DNA of 64,000 bases from contig NZ_FOBO01000004.1 of assembly GCF_900109855.1 (NCBI RefSeq), positions 186,001-250,000 of the forward strand. The letters are read 5' to 3'. Positions 9,557 through 18,703 of the stretch are shown here, piece by piece. Source of the stretch: Roseovarius tolerans. GTDB lineage: Bacteria; Pseudomonadota; Alphaproteobacteria; Rhodobacterales; Rhodobacteraceae. The notes beneath the pieces were generated by a model. The model was not told the origin of the DNA. It worked only from the letters and a program-made list of their open reading frames with translations, and searched no databases. Position 1 is the first letter of the stretch; each line of letters opens with the position of its first letter. The position numbers were made by a program, and so were the translations under genes.

Positions 9557-10459
9557 ATGACCCAACTTGATACGCAGGATCCGATTCTGGCAGAGATCAC
9601 CGGGCCGACGCCGGGGCAGATGTTGCGCAAGCGCGTGTTCGGCCATCAGGGTCTGATGATCGGCTTGGTTGTGCTGGTGATCCTCACGCTGGTCGCGATC
9701 TTTGCGCCGCTGCTGGCCCCGCATGACCCCTATGCCCAAAGCCTGATGACCCGGATGGAGCCGCCGGTGTTTCTGGGCGGCGACTGGGAGCATCCGCTGG
9801 GCACCGATCATCTGGGACGCGATTACCTGTCGCGGCTGATCTACGGCGCGCGGGTGTCGCTGATGATCGGGGTGATCGCGGCGCTGATTTCGGGCGTGAT
9901 CGGCACCGCGATGGGGGTGGCCGCCGGATACTTTGGCGGGCGCGTGGACATGGTGGTGACGTTTCTCATCAACGTGCGGCTGGCGATGCCGGTGGTTCTG
10001 GTGGCGCTTGCCGTGGTGGCCATTCTGGGCGGATCGTTGCAGGTGGTGATCGTGGTTCTGGGGCTGTTGTTGTGGGACCGGTTCGCGGTGGTGATGCGCG
10101 CCTCGACGCTGCAGGTGCGGGGCCGCGAATACGTGGCCGCCGCGCGCGCCATCGGGGCCTCGACCCCGCGCGTGATCCTGTCCGAGATCATGCCCAATAT
10201 CGCGAATAACCTGATCGTCGTGGTGACGCTGGAAATGGCGCATGCGATCCTCTTGGAGGCGGCGCTGTCGTTCCTTGGCCTCGGTGTTCAGCCGCCCACC
10301 CCAAGCTGGGGCCTGATGGTGTCGGAGGGCAAGAACATGATGCTGTTCGAGCCGTGGATGGTGCTGATCCCCGGGGCCGTGCTGTTTGTCCTCGTGCTGG
10401 CGATCAACCTGATGGGTGACGGTCTGCGCGACGTCACCGCCCCCGAAAACCGGAGCTGA
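9557..10459 (+). CDS. Peptide ABC transporter permease (DppC-like)
   Basis: 300 residues. The cytoplasmic N-terminus, the first helix near 35-55 (LVVLVILTLVAIFAPLLAP) and the HPLGTDHLGRDYLSRLIYGA motif are characteristic of DppC/OppC permeases. An EAA loop (YVAAARAIGASTPRVILSE) contacts the ATPases. ATG 9557 sits one base past the preceding stop. It is co-translated with the B-type permease. Confidence 0.92.
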   Translation: MTQLDTQDPILAEITGPTPGQMLRKRVFGHQGLMIGLVVLVILTLVAIFAPLLAPHDPYAQSLMTRMEPPVFLGGDWEHPLGTDHLGRDYLSRLIYGARVSLMIGVIAALISGVIGTAMGVAAGYFGGRVDMVVTFLINVRLAMPVVLVALAVVAILGGSLQVVIVVLGLLLWDRFAVVMRASTLQVRGREYVAAARAIGASTPRVILSEIMPNIANNLIVVVTLEMAHAILLEAALSFLGLGVQPPTPSWGLMVSEGKNMMLFEPWMVLIPGAVLFVLVLAINLMGDGLRDVTAPENRS

Positions 10460-10463
10460 GACC

Positions 10464-11462
10464 ATGGAGAACCCCCTGCTGAGCGTGCGCAACCTGACGC
10501 TGGATATTCCCGTTGGCGGCGGCACATTGCACGCGGTGCGCGGTATTGATTTCGACCTGATGCGCGGCGAGACGCTGTGCATCGTGGGCGAGAGCGGGTC
10601 GGGCAAATCGCTGACCTCGCTGGCGCTGATGGGCCTGTTGGGCAAGACCATCCGGCGCAGCGCCGACCGGATGGATTTCGATGGCACGGACATCCTGACC
10701 GCCAAGCCGCGCGCCATGCGGGCGCTGCGCGGCGACCGGATGGCGATGATCTTTCAGGAGCCGATGACCTCGCTCAACCCGGCCTACACGATTGGCGATC
10801 AGTTGACCGAGGCGCTGCTTTTGCACAAATCCGTCGGCCGCGAGGCGGCGCGGGAGCGCGCCATCGAACTGCTGGAAAAGGTCGGGATCACCGCCGCGCG
10901 CAGCCGTCTGGGGCAGTATCCGCATCAGTTGTCGGGCGGGTTGCGGCAGCGGGTGATGATCGCCATGGCGCTGATGTGCGAGCCGGAACTGATCATCGCG
11001 GACGAGCCGACGACCGCGCTCGACGTCACCATTCAGGCGCAGATCCTGCGGCTGCTTTATGATCTGGGACGCGAGATGAACATGGCGATGATCCTGATCA
11101 CCCATGATCTGGGCGTGGTCGCGCGCGTCGCCGACAAGGTGGCGGTGATGTACGCGGGCGAGTTGGTCGAGACCGGCCCGGCGACCGATGTGTTCAACAC
11201 GCCGTCGCATCCCTATACGCGGGGATTGCTGCGCTGCATTCCGCAGCCGGGCAAAACCGAGCGGGGCAGCACCCTGGGCACCATTCCGGGCATCGTGCCG
11301 TCGCTGATCGGCGATGTGCAGGGCTGCGCGTTTCGCACGCGCTGTCCGTTTGCGCAGGCGGAGTGCAAGGCGGATATTCCGCGCCGGGAAGAGGGCACGC
11401 ATATGTTTCGTTGCATTCATCCCGATGGCAAGCGCCACGCCGAAGAGGAGGTCACCGCATGA
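10464..11462 (+). CDS. Peptide ABC transporter ATP-binding protein (DppD-like)
   Basis: 332 residues. Walker A GESGSGKS is at residues 42-49, with signature LSGGLRQRV, Walker [13 protein letters not shown] and a switch histidine in ITHDLG. The C-terminal oligopeptide-transport extension carries a cysteine cluster ([14 protein letters not shown]) typical of DppD/OppD. Its stop overlaps the start of the next ATPase (ATGA). Confidence 0.93.
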   Translation: MENPLLSVRNLTLDIPVGGGTLHAVRGIDFDLMRGETLCIVGESGSGKSLTSLALMGLLGKTIRRSADRMDFDGTDILTAKPRAMRALRGDRMAMIFQEPMTSLNPAYTIGDQLTEALLLHKSVGREAARERAIELLEKVGITAARSRLGQYPHQLSGGLRQRVMIAMALMCEPELIIADEPTTALDVTIQAQILRLLYDLGREMNMAMILITHDLGVVARVADKVAVMYAGELVETGPATDVFNTPSHPYTRGLLRCIPQPGKTERGSTLGTIPGIVPSLIGDVQGCAFRTRCPFAQAECKADIPRREEGTHMFRCIHPDGKRHAEEEVTA

Positions 11463-12457
11463 GCAACGCATCTGCATCCGCCGTTCTGGAACTGCGCGGC
11501 GTGACCAAGACCTATCACGTCAAGCAGGGCCTGTTCGGCACGGCACGGCCGCTGACGGCGGTCAACGACGTGTCGCTCTCGCTGCCGCGCGGCGAGGTGC
11601 TGGGGCTGGTGGGTGAATCCGGCTGCGGCAAGTCCACGCTGGCCAAGATCCTCTTGGGGCTGGAGGCCCCCACGGCAGGGCAGGTGCTGGTCGATGGCGA
11701 AGAGATCGGCGCGCAGGACCGCATGACGCTGGCACGGCGGATTCAGCCGATCTTTCAGGATCCTTATTCGTCGCTCAACCCGCGCAAGAGCATCTTTGAC
11801 ATCGTGTCGCTGCCGTTGCGCGTGCATGGCATCGGTGATCGCGCGCATTGGGAAAAGGAAGTGCGCTCGATCCTCGATATCGTGGGGCTGCCTGCGCGGG
11901 TGATGAACACCTTTCCCAGCCAGATGTCGGGCGGGCAGCGGCAGCGCGTGGCGATTGCGCGGGCGCTGATCATGAAGCCCGAGATCGTGATCTGCGACGA
12001 GCCGACCTCGGCGCTGGATGTGTCGGTGCAGAGCCAGATTTTGAACCTGCTGGGCGATCTGCGCAGCGAGTTCGGGCTGACCTATCTGTTCATCAGCCAC
12101 GATCTGGCGGTGGTGGAGCATCTGGCGACGCGGGTTGCGGTGATGTATCTGGGGCGCATCGTCGAGGAGGCGGGTGTCGCGGGGCTGTTTGACGAGGCCG
12201 CGCATCCTTATACGCAGGCTTTGTTGAAATCCGTGCTGACGCCGGAGCCGGGGCTGGGCGTGCCCGATACGCAGCTTGGCATGGCCTATCCCAACCCCAT
12301 CGACCCGCCGTCGGGCTGTCATTTCCACCCGCGCTGCCCGATGGCGACGGAGCTGTGCAAGACCACCGCACCGCGCCCTGTCGAGACCCCGGGCGGGCGT
12401 GTGGAATGTCACCTGCACGACCCGCAAAGCCCGATGCACAATCCAAAGGCGGCGTGA
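11459..12457 (+). CDS. Peptide ABC transporter ATP-binding protein (DppF-like)
   Basis: 332 residues. Walker A GESGCGKST, signature MSGGQRQRV, Walker B IVICDEPTSALD, and the C-terminal CHFHPRCPMATELC extension of DppF/OppF ATPases are all present. It overlaps the preceding gene by four bases and is followed by the gamma-glutamyltransferase ATG 1 base after its stop, so all these genes are probably one transcript. Confidence 0.93.
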   Translation: MSNASASAVLELRGVTKTYHVKQGLFGTARPLTAVNDVSLSLPRGEVLGLVGESGCGKSTLAKILLGLEAPTAGQVLVDGEEIGAQDRMTLARRIQPIFQDPYSSLNPRKSIFDIVSLPLRVHGIGDRAHWEKEVRSILDIVGLPARVMNTFPSQMSGGQRQRVAIARALIMKPEIVICDEPTSALDVSVQSQILNLLGDLRSEFGLTYLFISHDLAVVEHLATRVAVMYLGRIVEEAGVAGLFDEAAHPYTQALLKSVLTPEPGLGVPDTQLGMAYPNPIDPPSGCHFHPRCPMATELCKTTAPRPVETPGGRVECHLHDPQSPMHNPKAA

Positions 12458-12458
12458 C

Positions 12459-14042
12459 ATGTCGGTGAACCTGTCGCGCACGGCGACCACGACCAAGACC
12501 GTCATCGAGACCGAACACGGCATCGTCGCCGCCCAGCACCGGCTGGCCGCGCAGGCGGGGGCCGATGTGCTGGCGGCGGGGGGCGATGCGGTGGATGCCG
12601 CGATTGCCACGTCCTTTGCCATCGGCGTGTTGGAGCCGTGGATGAGCGGCCCGGCGGGGGGCGGTGCGCTGATGCTGTGGCGCGCCGATGAGGGCCGGGC
12701 GCAGGCGCTGGATTACGGGATGCGCGCGCCCGCCAATCTAGATCCCGCCGACTATCCGCTTACGGGTAAGGGGATCGCAGGCGATCTCTTCCCGTGGGAG
12801 CAGGTCGAGGGCGACCGCAACGTACAGGGTGCCACCGCCGTGGCGGTGCCGGGGCTGGTTGATGGCATGGGGCAGATGCATGTGCGCTATGGCCGGATGC
12901 CCTGGGCCGATCTGCTGGCGCCCGCCGTGGCCCATGCCCGCGAGGGGATGCTGGTCGATTGGTATGCCGCGCTGATCATCGCGTCGACCACGCGGGAACT
13001 GGCCAAGGATACCGATGCCGCCGCCCTCTTTCTGGAGGACGGGCAGTGGCCGACGATTTCCGGCTGGACGGCGCTGGCGGAAAAGCGGCTGGATCAGGCG
13101 CGGATGGCCGACAGTCTTGATCAGATCGCGCGGCATGGCGCGCGGGCGCTTTATGACGGTGATCTGGGGGCGGCGATGGCCGCCGATATTCAGGCCAAGG
13201 GCGGCAGCCTGAGCCATGACGATCTGCGCGGCTATGAGGCGGTGTTTCGCGACCCGCTGCGCGTCGAGTATCGCGGTGCGCGGTTCGACGTTCTGCCGGG
13301 GCTGACCGCCGGGCCGACCTTTGCCGATGCCCTGCGGGTGATGGAGGGCAGGGACATGGGGATGAAGCCCGATGCAGAGGGCTTTGCCGCCTACGCGGAC
13401 GGGTTGAATGCCGCCTATGCCGACCGGCTGGCCCGCATGGGCGACACCGGCGAGAGCGAGACGCATGCGGGCTGCACCACGCATTTCTCGGTGGTGGACC
13501 GGCAGGGCAACATGGTGTCGCAGACGCAGACGCTGCTGTCGATCTTCGGGTCGCGGGTGGTGTCGCCCTCGACCGGGTTCACGATGAACAACGGGATCAT
13601 GTGGTTCGACCCGGTGCCGGGGCGGCCCAATTCGCTGGCCCCCGGCAAGCGCTGCCTGATGAATGTCTGCCCGATTTTGGGCGAGGCGGGCGGCGCGCGG
13701 TTTGCCTTTGGGGCGTCGGGGGGGCGCAAGATCGTCTCGGCGATGGTGCAGATGGCGTCGTTTGTCGCAGATTACGGGATGGAGATCGGGGCGGCGTTTC
13801 ATCATCCGCGCATTGATGTGTCGGGCGGGGCGGCGGTGGTCGCCGACGAGACGCTGCCCGATGCGGTGCTGGACCGTTTGCGCGCCGAGCATAGCGTGCA
13901 TACCACCCGGCGCAGCCCGTTCCCCTATGCCTTTGCCTGCCCCGCCGGGGTGATGCGGCGGGGCGCGGTGAACAGCGGCTGCACCGAGATCATGTCACCC
14001 TGGGGTGACGCCGTTTCAGAAGAAAAGACAGGACAATCATGA
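12459..14042 (+). CDS. Gamma-glutamyltransferase family protein, cytoplasmic form
   Basis: 527 residues of the Ntn-hydrolase gamma-glutamyltranspeptidase family, which cleaves or transfers gamma-glutamyl groups (for example from glutathione). The likely autocatalytic nucleophile is Thr340 in [10 protein letters not shown]; the glycine-rich [11 protein letters not shown] stretch follows. No signal peptide is visible, unlike the classic periplasmic GGT, so it should act inside the cell on imported peptides. It lies between the Dpp-type transporter and an M20 peptidase with 1-base and overlapping junctions. Exact substrate is unknown; some relatives act as cephalosporin or other acylases. Confidence 0.88.
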   Translation: MSVNLSRTATTTKTVIETEHGIVAAQHRLAAQAGADVLAAGGDAVDAAIATSFAIGVLEPWMSGPAGGGALMLWRADEGRAQALDYGMRAPANLDPADYPLTGKGIAGDLFPWEQVEGDRNVQGATAVAVPGLVDGMGQMHVRYGRMPWADLLAPAVAHAREGMLVDWYAALIIASTTRELAKDTDAAALFLEDGQWPTISGWTALAEKRLDQARMADSLDQIARHGARALYDGDLGAAMAADIQAKGGSLSHDDLRGYEAVFRDPLRVEYRGARFDVLPGLTAGPTFADALRVMEGRDMGMKPDAEGFAAYADGLNAAYADRLARMGDTGESETHAGCTTHFSVVDRQGNMVSQTQTLLSIFGSRVVSPSTGFTMNNGIMWFDPVPGRPNSLAPGKRCLMNVCPILGEAGGARFAFGASGGRKIVSAMVQMASFVADYGMEIGAAFHHPRIDVSGGAAVVADETLPDAVLDRLRAEHSVHTTRRSPFPYAFACPAGVMRRGAVNSGCTEIMSPWGDAVSEEKTGQS

Positions 14043-15436
14043 CCAGAGATGCAGCGATCACCACGATTTCCGATTACTTCGACGAGGGACGGTTTCAGAG
14101 CGATCTGGCCGATCTGGTGGCCTATGAGACCGAGAGCCAGAACCCCGATCAGGCCCCGGAATTGCTGCGCTACCTGCAAGAAGCGATGCAGCCCCGGCTG
14201 ACGGCGATGGGGTTTGACTGTGCCATCCACGATAATCCCGCGCCGGGGGCGGGGCCGTTGCTGGTCGGTGAGCGGCATGAGGGCGATGACCTGCCCACGA
14301 TCCTGAGCTATGGGCATGGCGATGTCATTCGCGCGCAGACCGGTCAGTGGCGCGAGGGGTTGCATCCCTTCAAACTGGTCGAGGAGGGGGATCGCCTCTA
14401 TGGGCGCGGCACTGCTGACAACAAGGGGCAGCACCTGATCAACATCGCGGCGATGGAGGCGGCGATCGCGGCGCGCGGGCAGTTGGGGTTCAACTGCCGG
14501 ATCGTGATCGAGACCGGCGAGGAGACCGGGTCGCCGGGGCTGCATGAGTTCTTTGCCGCCAATAAGGACGCGCTGACGGCGGATGTGCTGATTGCCTCGG
14601 ACGGGCCGCGATTGCAGCCTGAGACGCCCACGATGTTCATGGGCTCGCGCGGGGGGGTGACGTTCGACCTGGTGGTCGATCTGCGCGAAGGGGCGCATCA
14701 TTCGGGCAATTGGGGCGGGTTGCTGGCCGATCCGGCGATGATCCTGGCGCAGGCGCTGTCGTCGATCACCGATGCGCGCGGGCAGATCCGTATTCCCGAA
14801 TGGCGGCCCGACAGCCTGAGCAACAGCGTGCGCGCGGCGCTGGGCGGTTTGCCGATCGAGGGCGGCGACGGCCCGGCGATCAACCCCGACTGGGGCGAGG
14901 AAAGCCTGACGCCCACCGAGCGCGCCTATGGCTGGAACAGCTTTGCCATTCTGGCGATGAAGAGCGGTGTACCCGAGGCCCCGGTCAATGCCATTTCGGC
15001 GCATGCGCGTGCGACCTGTCAGTTGCGCTACGTGGTGGGCACGGTGCCCGAGGATATCCTGCCCGCGCTGCGGCGGCATCTGGATGCGCAGGGGTTCGAG
15101 GCGGTTGAGATCGTGCCGCATGATCGCGGGTTTTTCCGCGCCACGCGGCTCGATCCGGATCATCCTTGGGTCAAATTTACCGCTGCCTCGTTGGAGCGGA
15201 CATCGGGGCAGGCGCCGCATGTGCTGCCCAATCTGGCCGGGTCGTTGCCGAATGACGCCTTTGCCGAAATCCTCGGGCTGCCCACGGTCTGGGTGCCGCA
15301 TTCCTATCGCGGCTGTTCGCAGCATGCGCCCGATGAGCACGTCCTGAAACCCGTCTGCCGTGACGCGCTGCGGCTGATGGCGGGGCTGTTCTGGGATATT
15401 GGTACGGGCGAGGGGCTGCCTGCGGCGCAGGGCTGA
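14039..15436 (+). CDS. M20-family metallopeptidase/deacylase
   Basis: 465 residues of the M20 dinuclear zinc family (dipeptidase, ArgE/DapE type). Likely ligands are visible in order: His in SYGHGDV, Asp in GRGTADNKG, the Glu pair in [11 protein letters not shown], Asp in IASDGPR, and the late His in HAPDEH. No secretion signal is present. ATG 14039 overlaps the GGT stop by four bases. It probably hydrolyses the dipeptide or acyl-amino acid left after gamma-glutamyl removal; that link is inference from context. Confidence 0.9.
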   Translation: MTRDAAITTISDYFDEGRFQSDLADLVAYETESQNPDQAPELLRYLQEAMQPRLTAMGFDCAIHDNPAPGAGPLLVGERHEGDDLPTILSYGHGDVIRAQTGQWREGLHPFKLVEEGDRLYGRGTADNKGQHLINIAAMEAAIAARGQLGFNCRIVIETGEETGSPGLHEFFAANKDALTADVLIASDGPRLQPETPTMFMGSRGGVTFDLVVDLREGAHHSGNWGGLLADPAMILAQALSSITDARGQIRIPEWRPDSLSNSVRAALGGLPIEGGDGPAINPDWGEESLTPTERAYGWNSFAILAMKSGVPEAPVNAISAHARATCQLRYVVGTVPEDILPALRRHLDAQGFEAVEIVPHDRGFFRATRLDPDHPWVKFTAASLERTSGQAPHVLPNLAGSLPNDAFAEILGLPTVWVPHSYRGCSQHAPDEHVLKPVCRDALRLMAGLFWDIGTGEGLPAAQG

Positions 15437-15585
15437 GGGGGCGTTCTGGACGCTCTTGTCCTGCAAGTGGTCGCAAAGGATTGCGCCACAGTCGTTTTCC
15501 CACGTCAATGTCGGGGCAGGTGCGTTTGCCCGGCCCATGCCTGTTGTCGGCGCATGTCCGGGTGCGGCTCAGAGAGAGTTCCCGA

Positions 15586-16080
15586 ATGAACGACAGACAA
15601 GGGCTTGATGCGGCCGATATTCGCATTCTCAGCGCGGTTCAGAAACATGGGCAGATCAGCAAGACCAAGCTGGCCGAGATCGTGAACCTGTCGCCGACGC
15701 CGTGCTGGGCACGGCTGACGCGGCTGCGCGCGGCTGGGTATATTCGCGGCTATCACGCCGATATCGCGCTTGAGCGGATCACCGATGTCACGCAGGTGAT
15801 CGTCACCGTGTCGCTGACCCATCACCGGCGCGCGGATTTCGAACGCTTCGAGAACCATGTTCGCGGTGTCGACGAGATCACCGATTGCATCGCGACGGGC
15901 GGTGGGATGGATTACGTGATGAGCGTGTTCGTGCCCAGCCTCGCGCAGTTTCAGGCGCTGATGGATGACCTGTTGTCGGCGGAGTTGAGCATCGACCGCT
16001 ACATCACCTATTTCGCGACGCGCCAGGTGAAGCGCAGCACGCCGAATCTGTCCAAGCTGGTCCACCGACCGGTGCGGTAG
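15586..16080 (+). CDS. Lrp/AsnC-family transcriptional regulator
   Basis: 164 residues. The N-terminal helix-turn-helix (ISKTKLAEIVNLSPTPCWAR, about residues 21-40) is followed by the ligand-sensing ACT-like RAM domain (VTQVIVTVSL to YITYFATRQVKR). It sits 161 bases upstream of, and on the same strand as, the DmdA-like gene cluster, which it probably regulates. Confidence 0.9.
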   Translation: MNDRQGLDAADIRILSAVQKHGQISKTKLAEIVNLSPTPCWARLTRLRAAGYIRGYHADIALERITDVTQVIVTVSLTHHRRADFERFENHVRGVDEITDCIATGGGMDYVMSVFVPSLAQFQALMDDLLSAELSIDRYITYFATRQVKRSTPNLSKLVHRPVR

Positions 16081-16241
16081 GCGCACGCGACCATTCGGTC
16101 TTTCGCATGGCTCGAAATCGGGACGAGAGGTCTCGTTTCGGGCCGTTTTTCGGAACACATGACGTCGCGACAAGCGTTAGACACGGCCCATCGACACACA
16201 GGTTTCAGCGGGTGCTGGGACCGGCGCATGGGAGGAATGAC

Positions 16242-17414
16242 ATGACGCAACCGCATGATTTCGGCTTTGGCACGCAGATCCGCAAGTCGCCTTATTTCGA
16301 CGCCACCGTGCGTTGGGGTGCCAAGGGATTTTCGGTTTATAATCATATGTATATCCCGCGTGATTTCGGTGATCCGGAGCAGAATTTCTGGAACCTCGTG
16401 AACGACGCGATCCTGTGCGATGTGGGCGTCGAGCGGCAGGTGGAGATCACCGGACCGGACGCCGCCAAGTTCACCCAGATGCTGACGCCGCGCGACCTGT
16501 CGAACATGGCGGTGGGGCAGTGCAAATACGTGCTGATCACCAATGGCGAGGGCGGTATCCTCAATGATCCGATCTGCCTGCGGCTGGGCGAGAACCATTT
16601 CTGGCTGTCGCTGGCCGATAGCGATATCCTGCTCTGGGCGCAGGGCGTGGCGGTGCATTCGGGCCTTGATGTGACGATCTCCGAGCCGGATGTTTCGCCG
16701 CTGCAATTGCAGGGGCCGAAGTCGGGCGAGATCATGCGCGCGCTCTTTGGCGACGAGATCATGGACCTGCGCTATTACTGGCTGCGCGAGGTCGATCTGG
16801 ACGGTATTCCGCTGATCGTGTCGCGGACCGGCTGGTCGAGCGAGCTGGGCTATGAGCTCTATCTGCGCGACGGCAGCCGGGGCGATGCGCTGTGGGAGCG
16901 GATCATGACCGCGGGCCTGCCCTTTGGCCTCAAACCGGGCCACACCTCGACCATTCGCCGGATCGAGGGCGGGATGCTGAGCTATCACGCCGATGCCGAT
17001 ATCACCACCAACCCGTTCGAGCTGGGCATGGACCGTCTGGTCAATGTCGACATGGAGGCGGAGTTCATCGGCAAGTTCGCGTTGCAGCGCATCCGCGACA
17101 ACGGTGTGGCCCGCAAGCAGGTCGGTCTGATCATTGATGGCGAACCGATGGCCGGCCCCAACACCGCGTTCTGGACGATCAACCACGAGGGCGAAACCGT
17201 GGGCAAGGTGACCTCGGCAGTCTACTCGCCGCGCCTGAAAAAGAACATCGCGCTGGCGATGGTGGCGGTTGAGGCGGCTGAGCTGGGAACCGAGCTGGAC
17301 ATCATGACGTATAGTGGTGAAACCACCGCCACCGTTGTGGAAAAGCCGTTCTTCGACCCGCGCAAGCAGCTGGCCGCCACCGGCGCGACCAAACCTGCCC
17401 AAGCCACCGCGTAA
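16242..17414 (+). CDS. DmdA-like/GcvT-family folate-dependent methyltransferase
   Basis: 390 residues of the aminomethyltransferase (GcvT) fold, closest in motif pattern to DMSP demethylase DmdA: KGFSVYNHM near residue 30, CDVGVERQVEI, FTQMLTPRDLSNM, WLSLADSDILLWAQG and VSPLQLQGPKSG. DmdA moves a methyl group from DMSP to tetrahydrofolate. However, DmdA clades and other GcvT-like demethylases share these motifs, so the substrate is unproven. ATG 16242 has GGAGGAA seven bases upstream. It leads a cluster with OsmC, crotonase-like and CoA-ligase genes. No acyl-CoA dehydrogenase (DmdC) is adjacent, so this is not the full DMSP demethylation set. Confidence 0.75.
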   Translation: MTQPHDFGFGTQIRKSPYFDATVRWGAKGFSVYNHMYIPRDFGDPEQNFWNLVNDAILCDVGVERQVEITGPDAAKFTQMLTPRDLSNMAVGQCKYVLITNGEGGILNDPICLRLGENHFWLSLADSDILLWAQGVAVHSGLDVTISEPDVSPLQLQGPKSGEIMRALFGDEIMDLRYYWLREVDLDGIPLIVSRTGWSSELGYELYLRDGSRGDALWERIMTAGLPFGLKPGHTSTIRRIEGGMLSYHADADITTNPFELGMDRLVNVDMEAEFIGKFALQRIRDNGVARKQVGLIIDGEPMAGPNTAFWTINHEGETVGKVTSAVYSPRLKKNIALAMVAVEAAELGTELDIMTYSGETTATVVEKPFFDPRKQLAATGATKPAQATA

Positions 17415-17426
17415 AGGGACCGTCAC

Positions 17427-17876
17427 ATGTCGGACCTTGCCATCGAGCTGCATTGGCAGCGCGCCGAGCCTGTCTTGCAGACCGGCCGCTATTCGAACGC
17501 GCATACCGTGCAATACAACCGCGCGTATGACATGCAGGTGGACGCCGCCCCCGACTGGGGCGGCGATCCGGAACATACCAACCCCGAACAGGCGCTCGCC
17601 TCGGCGCTGTCGAGTTGCCACATGATGACGTTCCTGGCGCTGTCGGCCAAGGCGGGCGGGCCGGTGGCGAGCTATCACGACTACGCGGTCGCCCATCTGG
17701 GCAAGAACGCACGCGGGCAGATGTCGGTCACGCGGATCGACCTCAATCCGGTGGTGCGGTTCGATACCGGTTTCGTGGTCGATGCCGAGACGCTGGCCGA
17801 GATGCAGGACCGGGCGCATCGCTATTGCTTTATCGCCAACACGCTCGCTGAGAGCGTGGAGATCAACATTCTCTGA
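17427..17876 (+). CDS. OsmC-family protein
   Basis: 149 residues. The OsmC/Ohr fold is indicated by PEQALASALSSCHMMTFLALSA (Cys near residue 65) and by the end segment HRYCFIANTL, which supplies the second cysteine of the peroxidatic pair. Family members reduce organic hydroperoxides. It starts 12 bases after the DmdA-like stop and precedes the crotonase by 21 bases. A role in coping with reactive sulfur or peroxide products of the neighbouring pathway is inference. Confidence 0.85.
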   Translation: MSDLAIELHWQRAEPVLQTGRYSNAHTVQYNRAYDMQVDAAPDWGGDPEHTNPEQALASALSSCHMMTFLALSAKAGGPVASYHDYAVAHLGKNARGQMSVTRIDLNPVVRFDTGFVVDAETLAEMQDRAHRYCFIANTLAESVEINIL

Positions 17877-17897
17877 CCCTTCCGAAGGAGGTGATCC

Positions 17898-18701
17898 GTG
17901 CAAGACAGTGGTGACATTCTGCTGTGGGAATTGGGCAATGACGGCGTTCTGCGCCTGACCCTGAATGACGTGGCGCGGCGCAATGCGCTGTCGGAGGCGA
18001 TGCTGGCCGAATTGGGCCGGACATTTGCCCAAGCCGGTGAGGATGCGGCGGTGCGGGTGATCGTGCTGGCCGCAAACGGCCCGGCGTTTTGCGCGGGCCA
18101 TGACCTCAAGGAGATGACCGCCGGGCGCGATGTGCCGGACCGGGGGCGGGCCTATTTCGCGCGGGTCATGGCGCAATGCTCGGGCGTGATGCAGGCCGTC
18201 GTGAATTGCCCCAAGCCGGTGATCGCCGAGGTGACGGGCGTGGCCACGGCGGCGGGCTGTCAGCTGGTGGCAAGCTGTGATCTGGCAGTGGCGGCCGAGA
18301 GCGCGCGCTTCAGCACGCCGGGGGTGCATATCGGGCTCTTTTGCTCGACCCCGATGGTGGCGCTGTCGCGCAACGTGGCGGACAAGCACGCGATGGAAAT
18401 GCTGCTGACCGGGGACATGACCCCGGCGGCGCGCGCCGCCGAGATCGGGCTGGTCAACCGGGCGGTGGCGGATGACGCGCTGAGCGAGGTCACGATGGAA
18501 ATGGCGCGCAAGGTCGCCTCGAAATCGAGCATGACGCTGGCCACCGGCAAGCGCGCCTATTACGCGCAGCGCGAGATGCCGCTGGCGGCGGCCTATGATT
18601 ATGCCTCGACCGTGATGGTCGAGAACATGCTGGCGCATGATGCCGAAGAGGGCATCGGTGCCTTTATCGAGAAACGCGTGCCCGCGTGGCAGGACAAGTG
18701 A
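17898..18701 (+). CDS. Enoyl-CoA hydratase/isomerase-family protein lacking both catalytic glutamates
   Basis: 267 residues of the crotonase fold, with CoA/oxyanion motifs FCAGHDLKEM near residue 64 and VATAAGCQLVASCDLAVA near 115-132. In classical hydratases two glutamates are catalytic (in GGGCEL and in xPEIxIG). Here these align to Gln122 (AAGCQL) and Gly142 (TPGVHIG). It is therefore unlikely to be an ordinary hydratase or DmdD; it resembles the ECHDC3-type subgroup. The start is GTG with a strong GGAGG site (AAGGAGGTGATCC). The next gene begins 2 bases after its stop. Confidence 0.85.
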   Translation: MQDSGDILLWELGNDGVLRLTLNDVARRNALSEAMLAELGRTFAQAGEDAAVRVIVLAANGPAFCAGHDLKEMTAGRDVPDRGRAYFARVMAQCSGVMQAVVNCPKPVIAEVTGVATAAGCQLVASCDLAVAAESARFSTPGVHIGLFCSTPMVALSRNVADKHAMEMLLTGDMTPAARAAEIGLVNRAVADDALSEVTMEMARKVASKSSMTLATGKRAYYAQREMPLAAAYDYASTVMVENMLAHDAEEGIGAFIEKRVPAWQDK

Positions 18702-18703
18702 GC

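Noticed and set aside
16242..17414. Calling this gene canonical dmdA
   Set aside because: Motifs fit, but neighbours differ from the usual dmdA context and related GcvT-like demethylases share the motifs; left as DmdA-like without symbol.
16008..18638. 876-codon open frame on the minus strand
   Set aside because: It lies antisense to four genes with clear family motifs; its His/Arg/Gly-rich composition is typical of a GC-rich shadow frame.
17898..18701. Calling this gene dmdD
   Set aside because: Both catalytic glutamates expected of DmdD are replaced (Gln122, Gly142).
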